Origin: Sinomonas mesophila | GTDB lineage: Bacteria > Actinomycetota > Actinomycetes > Actinomycetales > Micrococcaceae | Assembly (NCBI RefSeq): GCF_001999765.1 | Contig: NZ_MTIC01000003.1 | Coordinates: forward strand, 310,001-374,000 | Direction: 5' to 3' | Length of the DNA stretch: 64,000 bases | In this document: positions 8,453-16,881 of the stretch, in pieces | Numbering within the stretch: the first letter of the stretch is position 1 | Layout: the number at the start of each line of letters is the position of its first letter | Notes under the pieces: model-generated | Told to the model about the DNA's origin: nothing | Databases searched by the model: none | The model's input: only the letters and a program-made list of their open reading frames with translations | Position numbers and translations under genes: made by a program

Positions 8453-9724
8453 ATGCCCAGAGCTGGCGCCATGGCGAGACTCGCCATCGCCGCGGGGGCC
8501 CTTGCCGTGCTGACCCTCGTGGCTATCGTCCTCCCGCGCCTCTGGGGGCCTCCCGCCCCTGCGGGCTCCCCGTCGGCGTCTCCCACCGAGCCCACGCCAT
8601 CGGCGCGGACGACCGCGGCGGCGGCCACGCCGTCGTCCGCCGCCCCTGAAGGCCCGCCGCCGCCCCCGCCCAGCCGCGCGCAGTACGTCCTCGGCGGGCT
8701 GAGCCTCGAGCAGCGCGCGGGGCAGGTCATGATGGTCGGCTCGCCCGTCGCGGGGCCGGACGCCGTCACGCTCGATGCGCTCGGCCGCACGGGGATCGGC
8801 AACGTCTTCCTGCGCGGGCGCACGACGGCGGGCGCGGCGGCCGTCGCGGGCGCCGTCGCGGCCGTGCGCGCCCCGGCGACAGTGCCGATGCCCGCCGGCC
8901 CCGTGGCCCCCTTCGTCGCGACCGACCAGGAGGGCGGGCACGTGCAGATCATGCGTGGCCCGGGTTTCAGCAACATCCCCTCGGCCCGTACCCAGGGGAC
9001 GATGGACCCGGCCGACCTCCGGGCCGCGGCGGCGGCGTGGGGCCGCGAACTCGCGGCAGTCGGCGTCAACGTCAACTTCGGCCCCGTGCTCGACACCGTG
9101 CCCTCGCCCGCGTTCGCGCCGTACAACGCACCCATCGGGCGCTGGGAGCGCGAGTACGGGTACACGCCGGAGGCGGTCTCGACGAGCGGGCTCGCGTTCG
9201 CCCAGGGCATGGCGGATGCCGGCGTCGCAGCGACCCCCAAGCACTTCCCCGGGCTCGGCCGGGCGACGGCCAACACCGACACGAGCGCGGACGTCGCGGA
9301 TCCCGAGGCGACGCGCAGCGATCCGTATCTCGTCCCGTTCCGGGACGCCGTCCGCGCAGGTGCCTGGTGGGTCATGCTCTCGAATGCGCTCTATCCCGGC
9401 ATCGATCCCGGCAGTCTCGCCGTCTTCTCCCCGACGGTCATCCAGGGCATGCTGCGCGGCGACCTGGGCTTCACCGGGGTTGTCGTGTCCGACGACGTGT
9501 GCGACGCGGTGCAGCTCTCGGCCGTCCCGCCCGAGCGGCGCGGCGCCGACTTCATCGCGGCGGGAGGGTCGATGGCGCTGTGCACCAATGCGGGCATGGC
9601 GCCGAGGCTCTGGCAGGGGATCGTGGATCGGGCCCGCGCGGACCCCGCGTTCGCGCAGGCGCTCGACGCCGCGGCGCTCGCCGTGCTCGAGGCGAAGGAG
9701 CGCGCTGGGCTGCTCCCTGGCTGA
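8453..9724 (+). CDS. Glycoside hydrolase family 3, LpqI/NagZ-like
   Basis: 423 residues. An N-terminal membrane anchor or signal (MARLAIAAGALAVLTLVAIVL) and a Ser/Thr/Pro/Ala linker precede a single GH3 barrel. Key motifs are KHFPGLGRA and the nucleophile region VVSDDV. NagZ enzymes remove N-acetylglucosamine from cell-wall fragments. The segment after KHFPG reads NTDTSADV, as I recall it in mycobacterial LpqI, not the DSH of classical cytoplasmic NagZ, so the acid/base residue differs. The start at 8453 uses GAAGGA. An ATG at 8435 is open but lacks a site. LpqI is a lipoprotein; this protein has no lipobox cysteine. Confidence 0.8.
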   Translation: MPRAGAMARLAIAAGALAVLTLVAIVLPRLWGPPAPAGSPSASPTEPTPSARTTAAAATPSSAAPEGPPPPPPSRAQYVLGGLSLEQRAGQVMMVGSPVAGPDAVTLDALGRTGIGNVFLRGRTTAGAAAVAGAVAAVRAPATVPMPAGPVAPFVATDQEGGHVQIMRGPGFSNIPSARTQGTMDPADLRAAAAAWGRELAAVGVNVNFGPVLDTVPSPAFAPYNAPIGRWEREYGYTPEAVSTSGLAFAQGMADAGVAATPKHFPGLGRATANTDTSADVADPEATRSDPYLVPFRDAVRAGAWWVMLSNALYPGIDPGSLAVFSPTVIQGMLRGDLGFTGVVVSDDVCDAVQLSAVPPERRGADFIAAGGSMALCTNAGMAPRLWQGIVDRARADPAFAQALDAAALAVLEAKERAGLLPG

Positions 9725-9792
9725 GGGCTCTCGGGGGCTCGGCGGTGCACGGGAATGCCATCGCCCGGGAATATCTGTGCGGACCGAGACGC

Positions 9793-9798
9793 TATACT
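9793..9798 (+). promoter_or_regulatory. Putative -10 box for tmRNA
   Basis: TATACT is the best -10 match ahead of the tmRNA. It would start a precursor about 60 bases before the mature 5' end, consistent with RNase P processing. A TTGACA at 9852-9857 lies too close to the mature end to serve as its -35 box. Confidence 0.5.
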
Positions 9799-9864
9799 GG
9801 ATGTTCCGGCGGCCGAGAGGCTGGCCGGTCAGTGTCACAGCTGAGTCAGTTTGACAACTGAAAA

Positions 9865-10230
9865 GGGGATGATCGGTTTCGACGATGTAGGTCGCGACAG
9901 GTGAAGCGGGCCGAGGATGCAGAGTCATCTCGTCAACGCTCTCTGCAAACCAATAAGTGCCAACTCTAAGCGCACTGACTTCGCCCTCGCTGCCTAAGTA
10001 GCGAGCAAGTCCGTCAGCCCGGGATTGCTATCGTCCCGGATCCTGGCGTCGATTAGATAGCCACTGCTGGCAGTCCTCGTCATCGGGGCTGTCGGGACTC
10101 TTAGATGACTGGGCCCGGGTCAGCCACTGGCGTGCATGATGGCTGGGGCCGAGAAATCCCGACGCACGCTGCGCCCGGAGAATCCCTGGCAAAGCCGCAT
10201 CGGACGGGGGTTCAATTCCCCCCATCTCCA
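9865..10230 (+). ncRNA. ssrA: Transfer-messenger RNA (tmRNA)
   Basis: The two ends form a tRNA-like acceptor: GGGGATG (9865-9871) pairs with CATCTCC (10223-10229), discriminator A at 10230. The 5' part carries the tmRNA hallmark GATCGGTTTCGAC and the 3' part a T-arm with GGGGGTTCAATTCCCCCC. The reading frame at 9959-9997 encodes ANSKRTDFALAA followed by TAA, the actinobacterial degradation tag. CCA is not encoded after the discriminator (the DNA reads CTG), so it must be added. A perfect hairpin follows at 10241. The RNA rescues stalled ribosomes together with SmpB (7937-8410). Confidence 0.97.
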
Positions 10231-10240
10231 CTGTGAACAC

Positions 10241-10276
10241 AGGAACGCCCCCGGTCTTCGGACCGGGGGCGTTCCT
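10241..10276. terminator. Perfect UUCG-loop hairpin terminator
   Basis: A 16-bp perfect stem, AGGAACGCCCCCGGTC (10241-10256) and its complement (10261-10276), encloses the very stable TTCG loop. It lies ten bases after the tmRNA and faces the minus-strand mntR-like gene, so it can serve both sides. No T tract follows, as is usual for actinobacterial hairpins. Confidence 0.85.
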
Positions 10277-10308
10277 GCGTCCGCGATGCTGTGGCGGCCC
10301 TCGGCTGG

Positions 10309-11016
10309 CTAGCGCCCGAGCGTGCAGCCGGGGTGGCTGTGCTCGCTGTGGACCCACAGCGAGTCGGCGACCTCGTCGGCAACGTCGAAATCGCGCTCCT
10401 CGCCGCCCTGCCGGATCCGCACGACGAGCGGCCCGCCGAAGGGCTTGCGGCGCACGATCTGCACGTCGGCGTCGAGCACGATGTGCTCGGTCGCGAGGTA
10501 GCGCAGGAGATCTGGGTTGTCGTCGCTGATGCGTGTGATCCTGCCCTCGTGGCCGGGGTCCAAGTCGCTGAGCCGGTGCGCGTCGGGGCGGCTGACCTGG
10601 CCCGACGCGCTGGGGATCGGGTCCCCGTGCGGATCCCGGTCGGGATGCCCCAGCTTGGCCGCGAGCCGCGAGACGAAGAGGTCCGAGACCGCGTGCTCGA
10701 GCTGCTCGGCCTCGTCGTGGACCTCGTCCCACCGGTAGCCGAGCTCGTTGACGAGGAACGTCTCGAGGAGCCGGTGGCGGCGCACCATGGTCAGGGCGAG
10801 GTCCCGGCCGGCGTCCGTGAGCCGCACGGCCCCGTAGGGGCGGTGGTCGACGAGGCCCTGGTCCTTGAGCTTGCGGACCATCTCGGAGACGGATGAGTTC
10901 GCGACGCCGAGGCGCGCCGCGAGCTGTGAGGACGTGATGGGCTTGTCCTGCCACTCCGTGAAGGAGTAGATGACCTTCACGTAGTCCTCGATCGAGGATG
11001 AGGGGGCGCTCTTCAC
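10309..11016 (-). CDS. DtxR/MntR-family metal-dependent repressor, manganese-type ligand set
   Basis: 235 residues: winged helix (about 1-70), dimerisation/metal domain (75-145) and C-terminal SH3-like/FeoA domain (about 150-228). Aligned by eye with DtxR, the ligands are His81, Glu85, His100, Glu107 and His108. The iron-type Cys102 is replaced by Glu104 and the iron-type Met10 by Asp11, the exchanges that make Bacillus MntR manganese-specific (Asp8, Glu99). I therefore predict a manganese sensor despite the DtxR-like three-domain length. The GTG start at 11016 has no ribosome site but a TAGGCT -10 box (11028-11023) six bases upstream, so it is probably leaderless. No transporter gene is adjacent. 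Confidence 0.85.
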   Translation of the reverse strand: MKSAPSSSIEDYVKVIYSFTEWQDKPITSSQLAARLGVANSSVSEMVRKLKDQGLVDHRPYGAVRLTDAGRDLALTMVRRHRLLETFLVNELGYRWDEVHDEAEQLEHAVSDLFVSRLAAKLGHPDRDPHGDPIPSASGQVSRPDAHRLSDLDPGHEGRITRISDDNPDLLRYLATEHIVLDADVQIVRRKPFGGPLVVRIRQGGEERDFDVADEVADSLWVHSEHSHPGCTLGR

Positions 11017-11025
11017 GACACCAGC

Positions 11026-11793
11026 CTACCCAAGCGCCCGGGGCACGGCCCGCCAGGCCTGCGTCAAGTAGGGGAGGGCGAGGGCCTCGCCGGGCATGTG
11101 GCCGAGGTGCTCGAGGAGGTACCACGCCAGGTTGTCTTCGACCGTGGCGCGGTGCCGGGCCGAGGCCCTGAGGTAGTAGCTGCGGGACTTGGCGAGCTCG
11201 ACGATCCCCTCCGGCGTGATGGCGTCCTCCCAGCGGAAGAGCGCCGACTCCCAGCCGGCGAGCTCGGGGCCCGACGGCGGGTGGTAGTCGGGCTTGTGGA
11301 CGTCGCCCGCGTGCATGATGCGAGAGAGCCGGTGCACCCAGGCCACGGTCGTGTCCAGCTGGTTCCACACGAGCCCCGCCCGCCCTCCCGGGCGCAGGAG
11401 ACGCGTGGCCTCCCTGGTCGCGGCCCGGGTGTCGAACCAGTGCCAGGCCTGGGCCGCGACCACGAGGTCGGCGCTCGCATCGGGAAGGCCCGTCGATTCG
11501 GCTGGGGCCACGACGCACCGAGCGCCGGGATGGAGCCGCTCGAGTTGGGCGAGCATGTCCGCGCTCGGATCGACGGCAGTGACCTCGAGCCCGCGGGCGA
11601 TCAGGAGGGCGGTGAACTTGCCGGTGCCGGCGCCGAGGTCGACGGCGGTGCGGGCGCCCGCGGGGATGAGCCAGTCCGCCGCGTCCTCGGGGTAGCCCGG
11701 CCTGACGCGCTCGTAATGCTCACCGCCGGCCTCGAAGGCCGCGGCGAGCTCGCGCCGTCGTGTCGCGCCGAGCTTCGGCCCGCCCCGTCCCAT
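11026..11793 (-). CDS. Class I SAM-dependent methyltransferase
   Basis: 255 residues with a Rossmann methyltransferase domain at about 45-150: motif I VDLGAGTGKF, then VTAVDPSADML, APAESTGLPDASADLVVAAQAWHWF and RLLRPGGRAGLVWNQ. This is the Methyltransf_11 type that acts on small molecules. The substrate cannot be told. The start follows AGGAGG closely, and TAGATT sits about 20 bases further upstream as a possible -10 box. It runs into the mntR-like gene, whose promoter overlaps this stop codon, so the two may be partly cotranscribed. Confidence 0.8.
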   Translation of the reverse strand: MGRGGPKLGATRRRELAAAFEAGGEHYERVRPGYPEDAADWLIPAGARTAVDLGAGTGKFTALLIARGLEVTAVDPSADMLAQLERLHPGARCVVAPAESTGLPDASADLVVAAQAWHWFDTRAATREATRLLRPGGRAGLVWNQLDTTVAWVHRLSRIMHAGDVHKPDYHPPSGPELAGWESALFRWEDAITPEGIVELAKSRSYYLRASARHRATVEDNLAWYLLEHLGHMPGEALALPYLTQAWRAVPRALG

Positions 11794-11872
11794 CGTTCCT
11801 CCTGACGTCCCCCAGCAATCTACCCCAGCACGCTGGGACCGGGCCGGGAGCGGCGCGGGTGCGGAGCCTACG

Positions 11873-13279
11873 TCAGTCGGTGCTGCAGGGCGCCGCGCCC
11901 GCGGTGCCCGGGGTGTTGGGCGCCCAGTCGGGGAAGACGCGGGTGTCGCGGGCAGGGACCCAGCGGCCCGCGTCCACGACGTAGTCGAGCCCGAGGCCCT
12001 TCTCGACGAGCTGGCGGACGCCCCCGACGAGCCGCTCGACGTCCTCGAGCCGCGAGCCGACGCCGAAGCTGGCTCGGAGCGAGCCCGAGGCGAGGCCCAG
12101 GCGGCGCAGGACGGGGTGGGCGCAGAACCGGCCGTCCCGCACGCCCACGCCGTGCTCGGCCGAGAGGTACGCGGCCGTGAGGCCGGAATCGTGCCCCGCG
12201 ACGGAGAAGTTGACGACGCCGATGGCTCCGCCGGCGGAGGGTTCAGACGAGGCGTCGGCCTCCGAGTCGGCGAAGAGCCGGTGCACGGTCACGCCGTCGA
12301 TGTCGGACAGCCCGTCGATGAGCGCGGCCCGCAGCTGCTGCTCGTGACGGTGCCAGAGGCCCTCGTCGAGGCCGCCGAGGACCTGGGCAGCGCGCGCGAG
12401 CGTCGCCGCGCCGAGCACGTTCGGGGAGCCGCCCTCGTGCCGGGCCGGGCCCTCGGCCCACGTGACGGCGTCGAGCCGGACCTCGCGCACGGCCCCGCCG
12501 CCGGCGAGGTGAGGCCGGCCGGCGTCGAGCCAGTCGGGCCGGCCGAGGAGCACGCCGCTGCCGAACGGCGCATAGAGCTTGTGGCCCGAGAACGCGAGGT
12601 AGTCGATGCCGGTTCCGGCGACGTCGATGCGGCGGTGCGGGGCGAGCTGCGCGGCGTCGACGGCGATGCGTGCGCCGTGCTCGTGGGCGAGCTCGGCGAG
12701 CGTCGCGAGCGGCAGGACCTCGCCGGTGACGTTCGAGGCGCCCGTGACGGCGAGGAGGCTCACGCCCCCGTCGGAGAGCTGGAGCCGGACGAGCTCGAGG
12801 GTCTCGGCGATCGTGCCGGCAGCGATGACGCTGCGGTGCGGCCGCGCCTGCCACGGGAGGAGGTTCGCGTGGTGCTCGACGTCGAGGTACAGGACGTCGC
12901 CGCGCGCGGGGAGGCAACCCGCGAGGAGGTTGAGCGACTCGGTCGTGTTGCGCGTGAAGATGACGGCGTCGTCGTCGCGGCCGCCGACGAAGCTCCGCAC
13001 GATCGCGCGGGCGTTCTCATACACGCTCGTGCTGATCTGGGACGCGTACCCGGCGCCGCGGTGCACGCTCGCGTAGTAGGGGAGGACCTCGTTCAGGTGG
13101 GAGGCAACGTCCGCGAGGGCCGGGGCCGACGCCGCGTAGTCGAGGTTTGCGTACCGGACCTCGCCGCCACCGACGAGCGGCGCGCGGAGTTCGGAGCCGA
13201 CGACCTCGGCGAGCGGGGCGAGGGCATCGGGGTAGGCATCGCGGGACAGGACAGGGGCGTGGGAGAGGGCAGTGCTCAC
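11873..13279 (-). CDS. Cysteine-desulfurase-like class V aminotransferase, SAM-riboswitch controlled
   Basis: 468 residues. The pyridoxal-phosphate fold of NifS/SufS-type enzymes is clear: DAAQLAPHRRIDV before the Schiff-base lysine in FSGHKLYAPFGSG, and FTRNTTESLNLL, VEHHANLLPW and EGGSPNVLGA as cofactor and substrate contacts. A cysteine in DGRFCAHPVLRRLG is a candidate for persulfide transfer. The protein is longer than SufS (about 410 residues), with extensions at both ends, and no suf genes are adjacent, so it may be a desulfurase with a special role or a related lyase. The leader carries a SAM-IV-type riboswitch, tying it to sulfur amino acid supply. The GTG start has GCGAGG upstream. 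Confidence 0.8.
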   Translation of the reverse strand: MSTALSHAPVLSRDAYPDALAPLAEVVGSELRAPLVGGGEVRYANLDYAASAPALADVASHLNEVLPYYASVHRGAGYASQISTSVYENARAIVRSFVGGRDDDAVIFTRNTTESLNLLAGCLPARGDVLYLDVEHHANLLPWQARPHRSVIAAGTIAETLELVRLQLSDGGVSLLAVTGASNVTGEVLPLATLAELAHEHGARIAVDAAQLAPHRRIDVAGTGIDYLAFSGHKLYAPFGSGVLLGRPDWLDAGRPHLAGGGAVREVRLDAVTWAEGPARHEGGSPNVLGAATLARAAQVLGGLDEGLWHRHEQQLRAALIDGLSDIDGVTVHRLFADSEADASSEPSAGGAIGVVNFSVAGHDSGLTAAYLSAEHGVGVRDGRFCAHPVLRRLGLASGSLRASFGVGSRLEDVERLVGGVRQLVEKGLGLDYVVDAGRWVPARDTRVFPDWAPNTPGTAGAAPCSTD

Positions 13280-13324
13280 GGGGCATACCTCGCATGAGTG
13301 AGGGACCGCAGGGTCCGCGCTTGC

Positions 13325-13430
13325 CGCATCCGCTCCGGACCGGCCTGGTCGTCACCCGGGGCACCCCACCGCGGTTGGAGGGTTGCCGGCCAGCAAACCG
13401 GGGTTTCGCGCTGGCACTCGTGACCTGTCC
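13325..13430 (-). promoter_or_regulatory. SAM-IV-type riboswitch
   Basis: Read on the minus strand, the leader begins GGTCACGAGTGCCAGCG, continues TTGCTGGCCGGCAACCCTCC and GCGGTGGGGTGCCCCGGGTG, and ends in GACGACC. The order matches the actinobacterial SAM-IV (SAM-I-related) riboswitch core, including the GCCGGCAACCCTCC junction. GGTC (13425-13422) pairs with GACC (13350-13347) as the closing helix. A further hairpin (GGACC-CTGC-GGTCC) lies between it and the start codon, and TACTGT (13439-13434) is a likely -10 box placing transcription at the aptamer. Identification is from remembered consensus; a covariance search with Rfam SAM-IV would settle it. Confidence 0.85.
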
Positions 13431-13472
13431 ACGACAGTAGGGCACGGGCGCGCCCCCGCGCACCCGCGCCGC

Positions 13473-13509
13473 CTGTGTGACGCGATTGTGACGCGAGTGC
13501 GTCACACAG
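13473..13509 (-). terminator. Hairpin after hisN
   Basis: CTGTGTGACGC (13473-13483) and GCGTCACACAG (13499-13509) form a perfect 11-bp stem with a 15-base loop, starting eight bases after the hisN stop codon on the minus strand. A third copy of TGTGACGC lies in the loop (13487-13494). A terminator fits the position, but the repeated TGTGACGC could also be a protein-binding site ahead of the riboswitch gene. Confidence 0.5.
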
Positions 13510-13517
13510 CCGCCGCG

Positions 13518-14330
13518 TCAGAGCAGGTCGTCGTACCCGGGGTTGAGGCGGCTCAGCGCCTCGGAGTGCAGGATGCCGTTGGTCGCGAGGGCGTTGCCGC
13601 CCCACGGGCCCTCCTTGCCCTCGAGCGACGTGAACCGGCCGCCGGCCTCGGTGACGATCGGCACGAGCGCTGCCATGTCGTAGAGCGCGAGCTCGGGCTC
13701 CGTTGCGATGTCCACGGCACCCTCGGCGACGAGGCAGTACGACCAGAAGTCGCCGTAGGCGCGCGTCCGCCACACGTCCTCGGTGAGCCCGAGGAAGTCG
13801 TCGAGGTTCCCGCGCTCCTTCCAGCCCGAGAGGCTCGAGTACGAGAGCGAGGCATCGCCGAGCTTGGCGACGTTGCTCACGCGCAGCCGGGTCGCGGAGG
13901 CGAGCGAGCGGCCCGTGTACGCGCCCGCGCCCCTCGCCGCCCACCACCTCCGGCCGAGGGCGGGGGCGCTCACGACGCCGACGACGATCTCGTCCCCGTC
14001 GGCGAGGGCGATGAGCGTGGCCCACACGGGCACCCCCCGCACGAAGTTCTTCGTGCCGTCGATCGGGTCGATGATCCAGCGCCGGGACCCGTGGCCCGTC
14101 GTGCCGAACTCCTCGCCGACGACGGCGTCGCGCGGGCGGGAGCGCGAGAGCTGGCCACGGATGGCCTCCTCGGCGGCGCGGTCCGCGTCCGTGACGGGCG
14201 TGAGGTCGGGCTTCGTCTCGACCTTGAGGTCGAGGGCCTTGAACCGCTCCATCGTCTGGGCGTCGACGGAGTCCGCCAGCACGTGGGCCAGGCGGAGGTC
14301 GTCGTTGTAGGTCTCGGGCTCGTGGTTCAT
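13518..14330 (-). CDS. hisN: Histidinol-phosphatase, inositol monophosphatase family
   Basis: 270 residues, the usual length. IMPase-family motifs are complete: metal site [14 protein letters not shown] (metal-binding aspartates and catalytic threonine) and the C-terminal [17 protein letters not shown]. In actinobacteria this family member dephosphorylates histidinol phosphate; distant from other his genes, as here, is common. The ATG at 14330 is preceded by TAGCGT (14343-14338) with a seven-base gap and no ribosome site, so I take it as leaderless. Three extra residues would come from a start at 14339. A general inositol phosphatase cannot be excluded. Confidence 0.85.
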   Translation of the reverse strand: MNHEPETYNDDLRLAHVLADSVDAQTMERFKALDLKVETKPDLTPVTDADRAAEEAIRGQLSRSRPRDAVVGEEFGTTGHGSRRWIIDPIDGTKNFVRGVPVWATLIALADGDEIVVGVVSAPALGRRWWAARGAGAYTGRSLASATRLRVSNVAKLGDASLSYSSLSGWKERGNLDDFLGLTEDVWRTRAYGDFWSYCLVAEGAVDIATEPELALYDMAALVPIVTEAGGRFTSLEGKEGPWGGNALATNGILHSEALSRLNPGYDDLL

Positions 14331-14384
14331 GGACCCCACGCTATCGCCTCGGCGCGCCTCGCGGCCGCAGGCGCGAAGGGGCGG

Positions 14385-15551
14385 TTAGGCTCCGAGCTCC
14401 TTGGATTCCTGCGCCTCCTCGCGGGGATCCGCGCCGAGCAGGCGGCGCAGGGACGCGAGGCGGGCGGGGCCGGCGTCGCCCGCGTGCCCCTCGGCGACCC
14501 ACGCGTCGAGGCCGCAGCCCACGGCTGCGGCATCGTGCCGGCAGCCCCGCTCGCAGGCCTCGGTCCCCGGCTCGAGGTCGCCGAACGCATGCAGGATGCG
14601 GTCCGGGTCCACGTGCGCGAGCCCGAACGAGCGGATGCCGGGGGTGTCGATGATCCAGCTGCCCGGCGCGGCGTCCTCGAGCCGCAGCGCGAGGGCGGAC
14701 GACGACGTGTGGCGCCCGCGCCCGGTCACGGCGTTGACGCCGCCGGTCGCCCGGTCGGCGCCCGTGAGCGCGTTGACCATGGTCGACTTGCCCACGCCCG
14801 AGTGGCCGAGCAGCACCGTGACGCGCCCCTCGAGCTCGGCGCGCAGGGCGCGGACGGCGTCCTCGTCGAGCCGGGCCGAGGAGCCGTCCGCGCCGCGGGC
14901 ATCGATGCCCTGTGCCTCGACGCCGCGCGCCTCCCGGGCGTGCTCGCCGCCAGCCACATCGCCGCCGTCCTCGGGCTCCTCCGGCCCTGCCGCTGTCCGG
15001 CTCACGACGACGGCGAGCGGCAGCTGCTCGTAGGTCGCCAGGAGCGGGGCCGGGTCTCGCAGGTCCGCCTTGGTCACGAGCAGAAGCGGCTCGATGCCGG
15101 CGTCGTAGGCGGCGACGAGCGCCCGGTCGATGAAGCCCGTGCGCGGCTCGGGGTTCGCGGCCGCGACGACGATCACGAGCTGGTCGGCGTTGGCGACGAC
15201 GACGCGCTCGACCGGGTCCGTGTCGTCGGCGCTGCGCCGCAGCAGTGTGCGGCGCTCCTCGACGCGCACGAGCCGCGCGAGGGTGTCCGGCCGCCCGGAC
15301 ACGTCCCCGACGAGGGCCACGAAGTCCCCGGGGACGACGGGGGTGCGGCGCAGCTCGCGGGCGCGGGCCGCGATGACGATCCTCTCCTGGGGGGTGTCCT
15401 CGGCGACCACGGCCGTGTACCGGCCGCGGTCCACGGTCACGATCCGGCCGACGACCGCGTCCTCGTGGCTCGGCCGGTCCTTCGTGCGGGGGCGGCTGCC
15501 GCGCTTGTTCGGCCGGACGCGGACGTCGCTCTCGTCCCACTCCCGGGGCAT
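14385..15551 (-). CDS. rsgA: Ribosome small-subunit-dependent GTPase A
   Basis: 388 residues. RsgA is a late 30S assembly factor with a circularly permuted GTPase, and the order is visible: G4 VTKAD comes before G1 GHSGVGKST, then G3 DTPG. An N-terminal OB domain and a C-terminal zinc knuckle (CERGCRHDAAAVGC) are present. About 50 extra residues rich in Glu, Gly and Ala (near 185-235) separate the G4/G5 part from the P-loop. It starts one base after the aroA stop and belongs to a DoxX-aroA-rsgA operon. Confidence 0.93.
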   Translation of the reverse strand: MPREWDESDVRVRPNKRGSRPRTKDRPSHEDAVVGRIVTVDRGRYTAVVAEDTPQERIVIAARARELRRTPVVPGDFVALVGDVSGRPDTLARLVRVEERRTLLRRSADDTDPVERVVVANADQLVIVVAAANPEPRTGFIDRALVAAYDAGIEPLLLVTKADLRDPAPLLATYEQLPLAVVVSRTAAGPEEPEDGGDVAGGEHAREARGVEAQGIDARGADGSSARLDEDAVRALRAELEGRVTVLLGHSGVGKSTMVNALTGADRATGGVNAVTGRGRHTSSSALALRLEDAAPGSWIIDTPGIRSFGLAHVDPDRILHAFGDLEPGTEACERGCRHDAAAVGCGLDAWVAEGHAGDAGPARLASLRRLLGADPREEAQESKELGA

Positions 15552-15552
15552 G

Positions 15553-16881
15553 TCAGGCGCCGGCTCCCTGCGTGCTCGGAGCGACCTGGGCCAGCATGCG
15601 CGCCCACATCTGCGGGAACTCGGGCATGGTCTTGGACGTCGTGGCGATGTCCTCGACCTCGACGCCCTCGACCGCGAGGCCCCAGATCGCCCCCGCCGTG
15701 GCCATGCGGTGGTCCGCGTAGGAGCGCACGACGGCGCCGTGCAGCGGGGCGGGGCGGATCACGAGCCCGTCCTCGGTCTCCTCGGCGTCGCCGCCGAGGC
15801 GCGTGATCTCGTTCACGAGCGCGGCCAGCCGGTCCGTCTCGTGGCCGCGCAGGTGGGCGATGCCCGTGAGCCGCGAGGGCGTGTCGGCGAGGGCGCACAG
15901 GGCCGCGACGGTCGGGGCGAGCTCGCTCGTGTCCGCGAGATCCGCGCCGGTGATGCGCTCGCCCCCGCGCACAGTGAGGGTCCCGCCGTCGAGCGTCACG
16001 TCGGCGCCGAGCTTCGGCAGGATGGTGCGCCACGCATCGCCGACCTGGGTCGTGCCGGCGGGCCAGTTGGGCACGCGGACGGTGCCGCGGGTCGCGAGGG
16101 CTGCCGCGAGGAAGGGGCCCGCGTTGGAGAGGTCCTGCTCGATGCGCACGTCGAAGGCGCGGATCGGGCCCGGGGCGACGACCCAGTGGTTCGGCACGGA
16201 GTCGTCGACCTCGACGCCGAGCTCGCGCAGGACCGAGACGGTCATGGCGATGTGGTCGAGGCTGGGCACCGGCCGGCCCACGTGCTCGAGGTGCAGGCCC
16301 TGCTCGAAGCGGGCGCCGGCGAGGAGGAGCGCCGAGACGAACTGGCTCGAGCCGGAGGCGTCGAGCACGACGTGCCCGCCGGGCACCGAGCCCGTGCCGT
16401 GGAGCGTGAAGGGGAGCGAGGACGGCCGGCTGCCGTCGGGGGAGGCGAGCCCGATCCCGAGGGCCTCGAGCGCGTCGATGACGGGGCCCATGGGGCGCAC
16501 TCGGGCGTGCGGGTCGCCGTCGAACGCGACGCTCCCGCGGTAGAGCGCGGCGATCGGCGGCACGAAGCGCATGACGGTGCCCGCGAGTCCGCAGTCGACC
16601 TGTGCCGTGCCTGCGGCCTCCCCGGCTGGCAGGGGGGTGACCTCGAGGTCGGGGCCGAAGTCGCCGTCGCCCGGGACTTCCGTCACGGTCGCGCCGAGGG
16701 CGCGCAGGGCACCCACCATGAGGGCCGAGTCCCGCGAGTGCAGGGGCGCGCGCAGGCGGCATGGGCCGTCGGCGAGGGCCGCGAGGATGAGGTAGCGGTT
16801 GGTGAGCGACTTGGAGCCCGGCACCGTGACGGTCGCGTCGACGGGGCGCGTAGCGAAGGGCGCCGGCCAGGATGCCGTCAC
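15553..16881 (-). CDS. aroA: 3-phosphoshikimate 1-carboxyvinyltransferase (EPSP synthase)
   Basis: 442 residues, full length. The enzyme joins phosphoenolpyruvate to shikimate 3-phosphate in aromatic amino acid synthesis. Signature regions are [19 protein letters not shown] near the N terminus, [24 protein letters not shown] and [13 protein letters not shown] near the C terminus. The GTG at 16881 overlaps the DoxX stop (GTGA), indicating coupling. aroA followed directly by rsgA is a common actinobacterial arrangement. Confidence 0.95.
   Translation of the reverse strand: MTASWPAPFATRPVDATVTVPGSKSLTNRYLILAALADGPCRLRAPLHSRDSALMVGALRALGATVTEVPGDGDFGPDLEVTPLPAGEAAGTAQVDCGLAGTVMRFVPPIAALYRGSVAFDGDPHARVRPMGPVIDALEALGIGLASPDGSRPSSLPFTLHGTGSVPGGHVVLDASGSSQFVSALLLAGARFEQGLHLEHVGRPVPSLDHIAMTVSVLRELGVEVDDSVPNHWVVAPGPIRAFDVRIEQDLSNAGPFLAAALATRGTVRVPNWPAGTTQVGDAWRTILPKLGADVTLDGGTLTVRGGERITGADLADTSELAPTVAALCALADTPSRLTGIAHLRGHETDRLAALVNEITRLGGDAEETEDGLVIRPAPLHGAVVRSYADHRMATAGAIWGLAVEGVEVEDIATTSKTMPEFPQMWARMLAQVAPSTQGAGA

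Noticed and set aside
13473-13509. CRP/GlxR site (TGTGA-n6-TCACA)
   Set aside because: The half-sites are ten or more bases apart, so the spacing does not fit.
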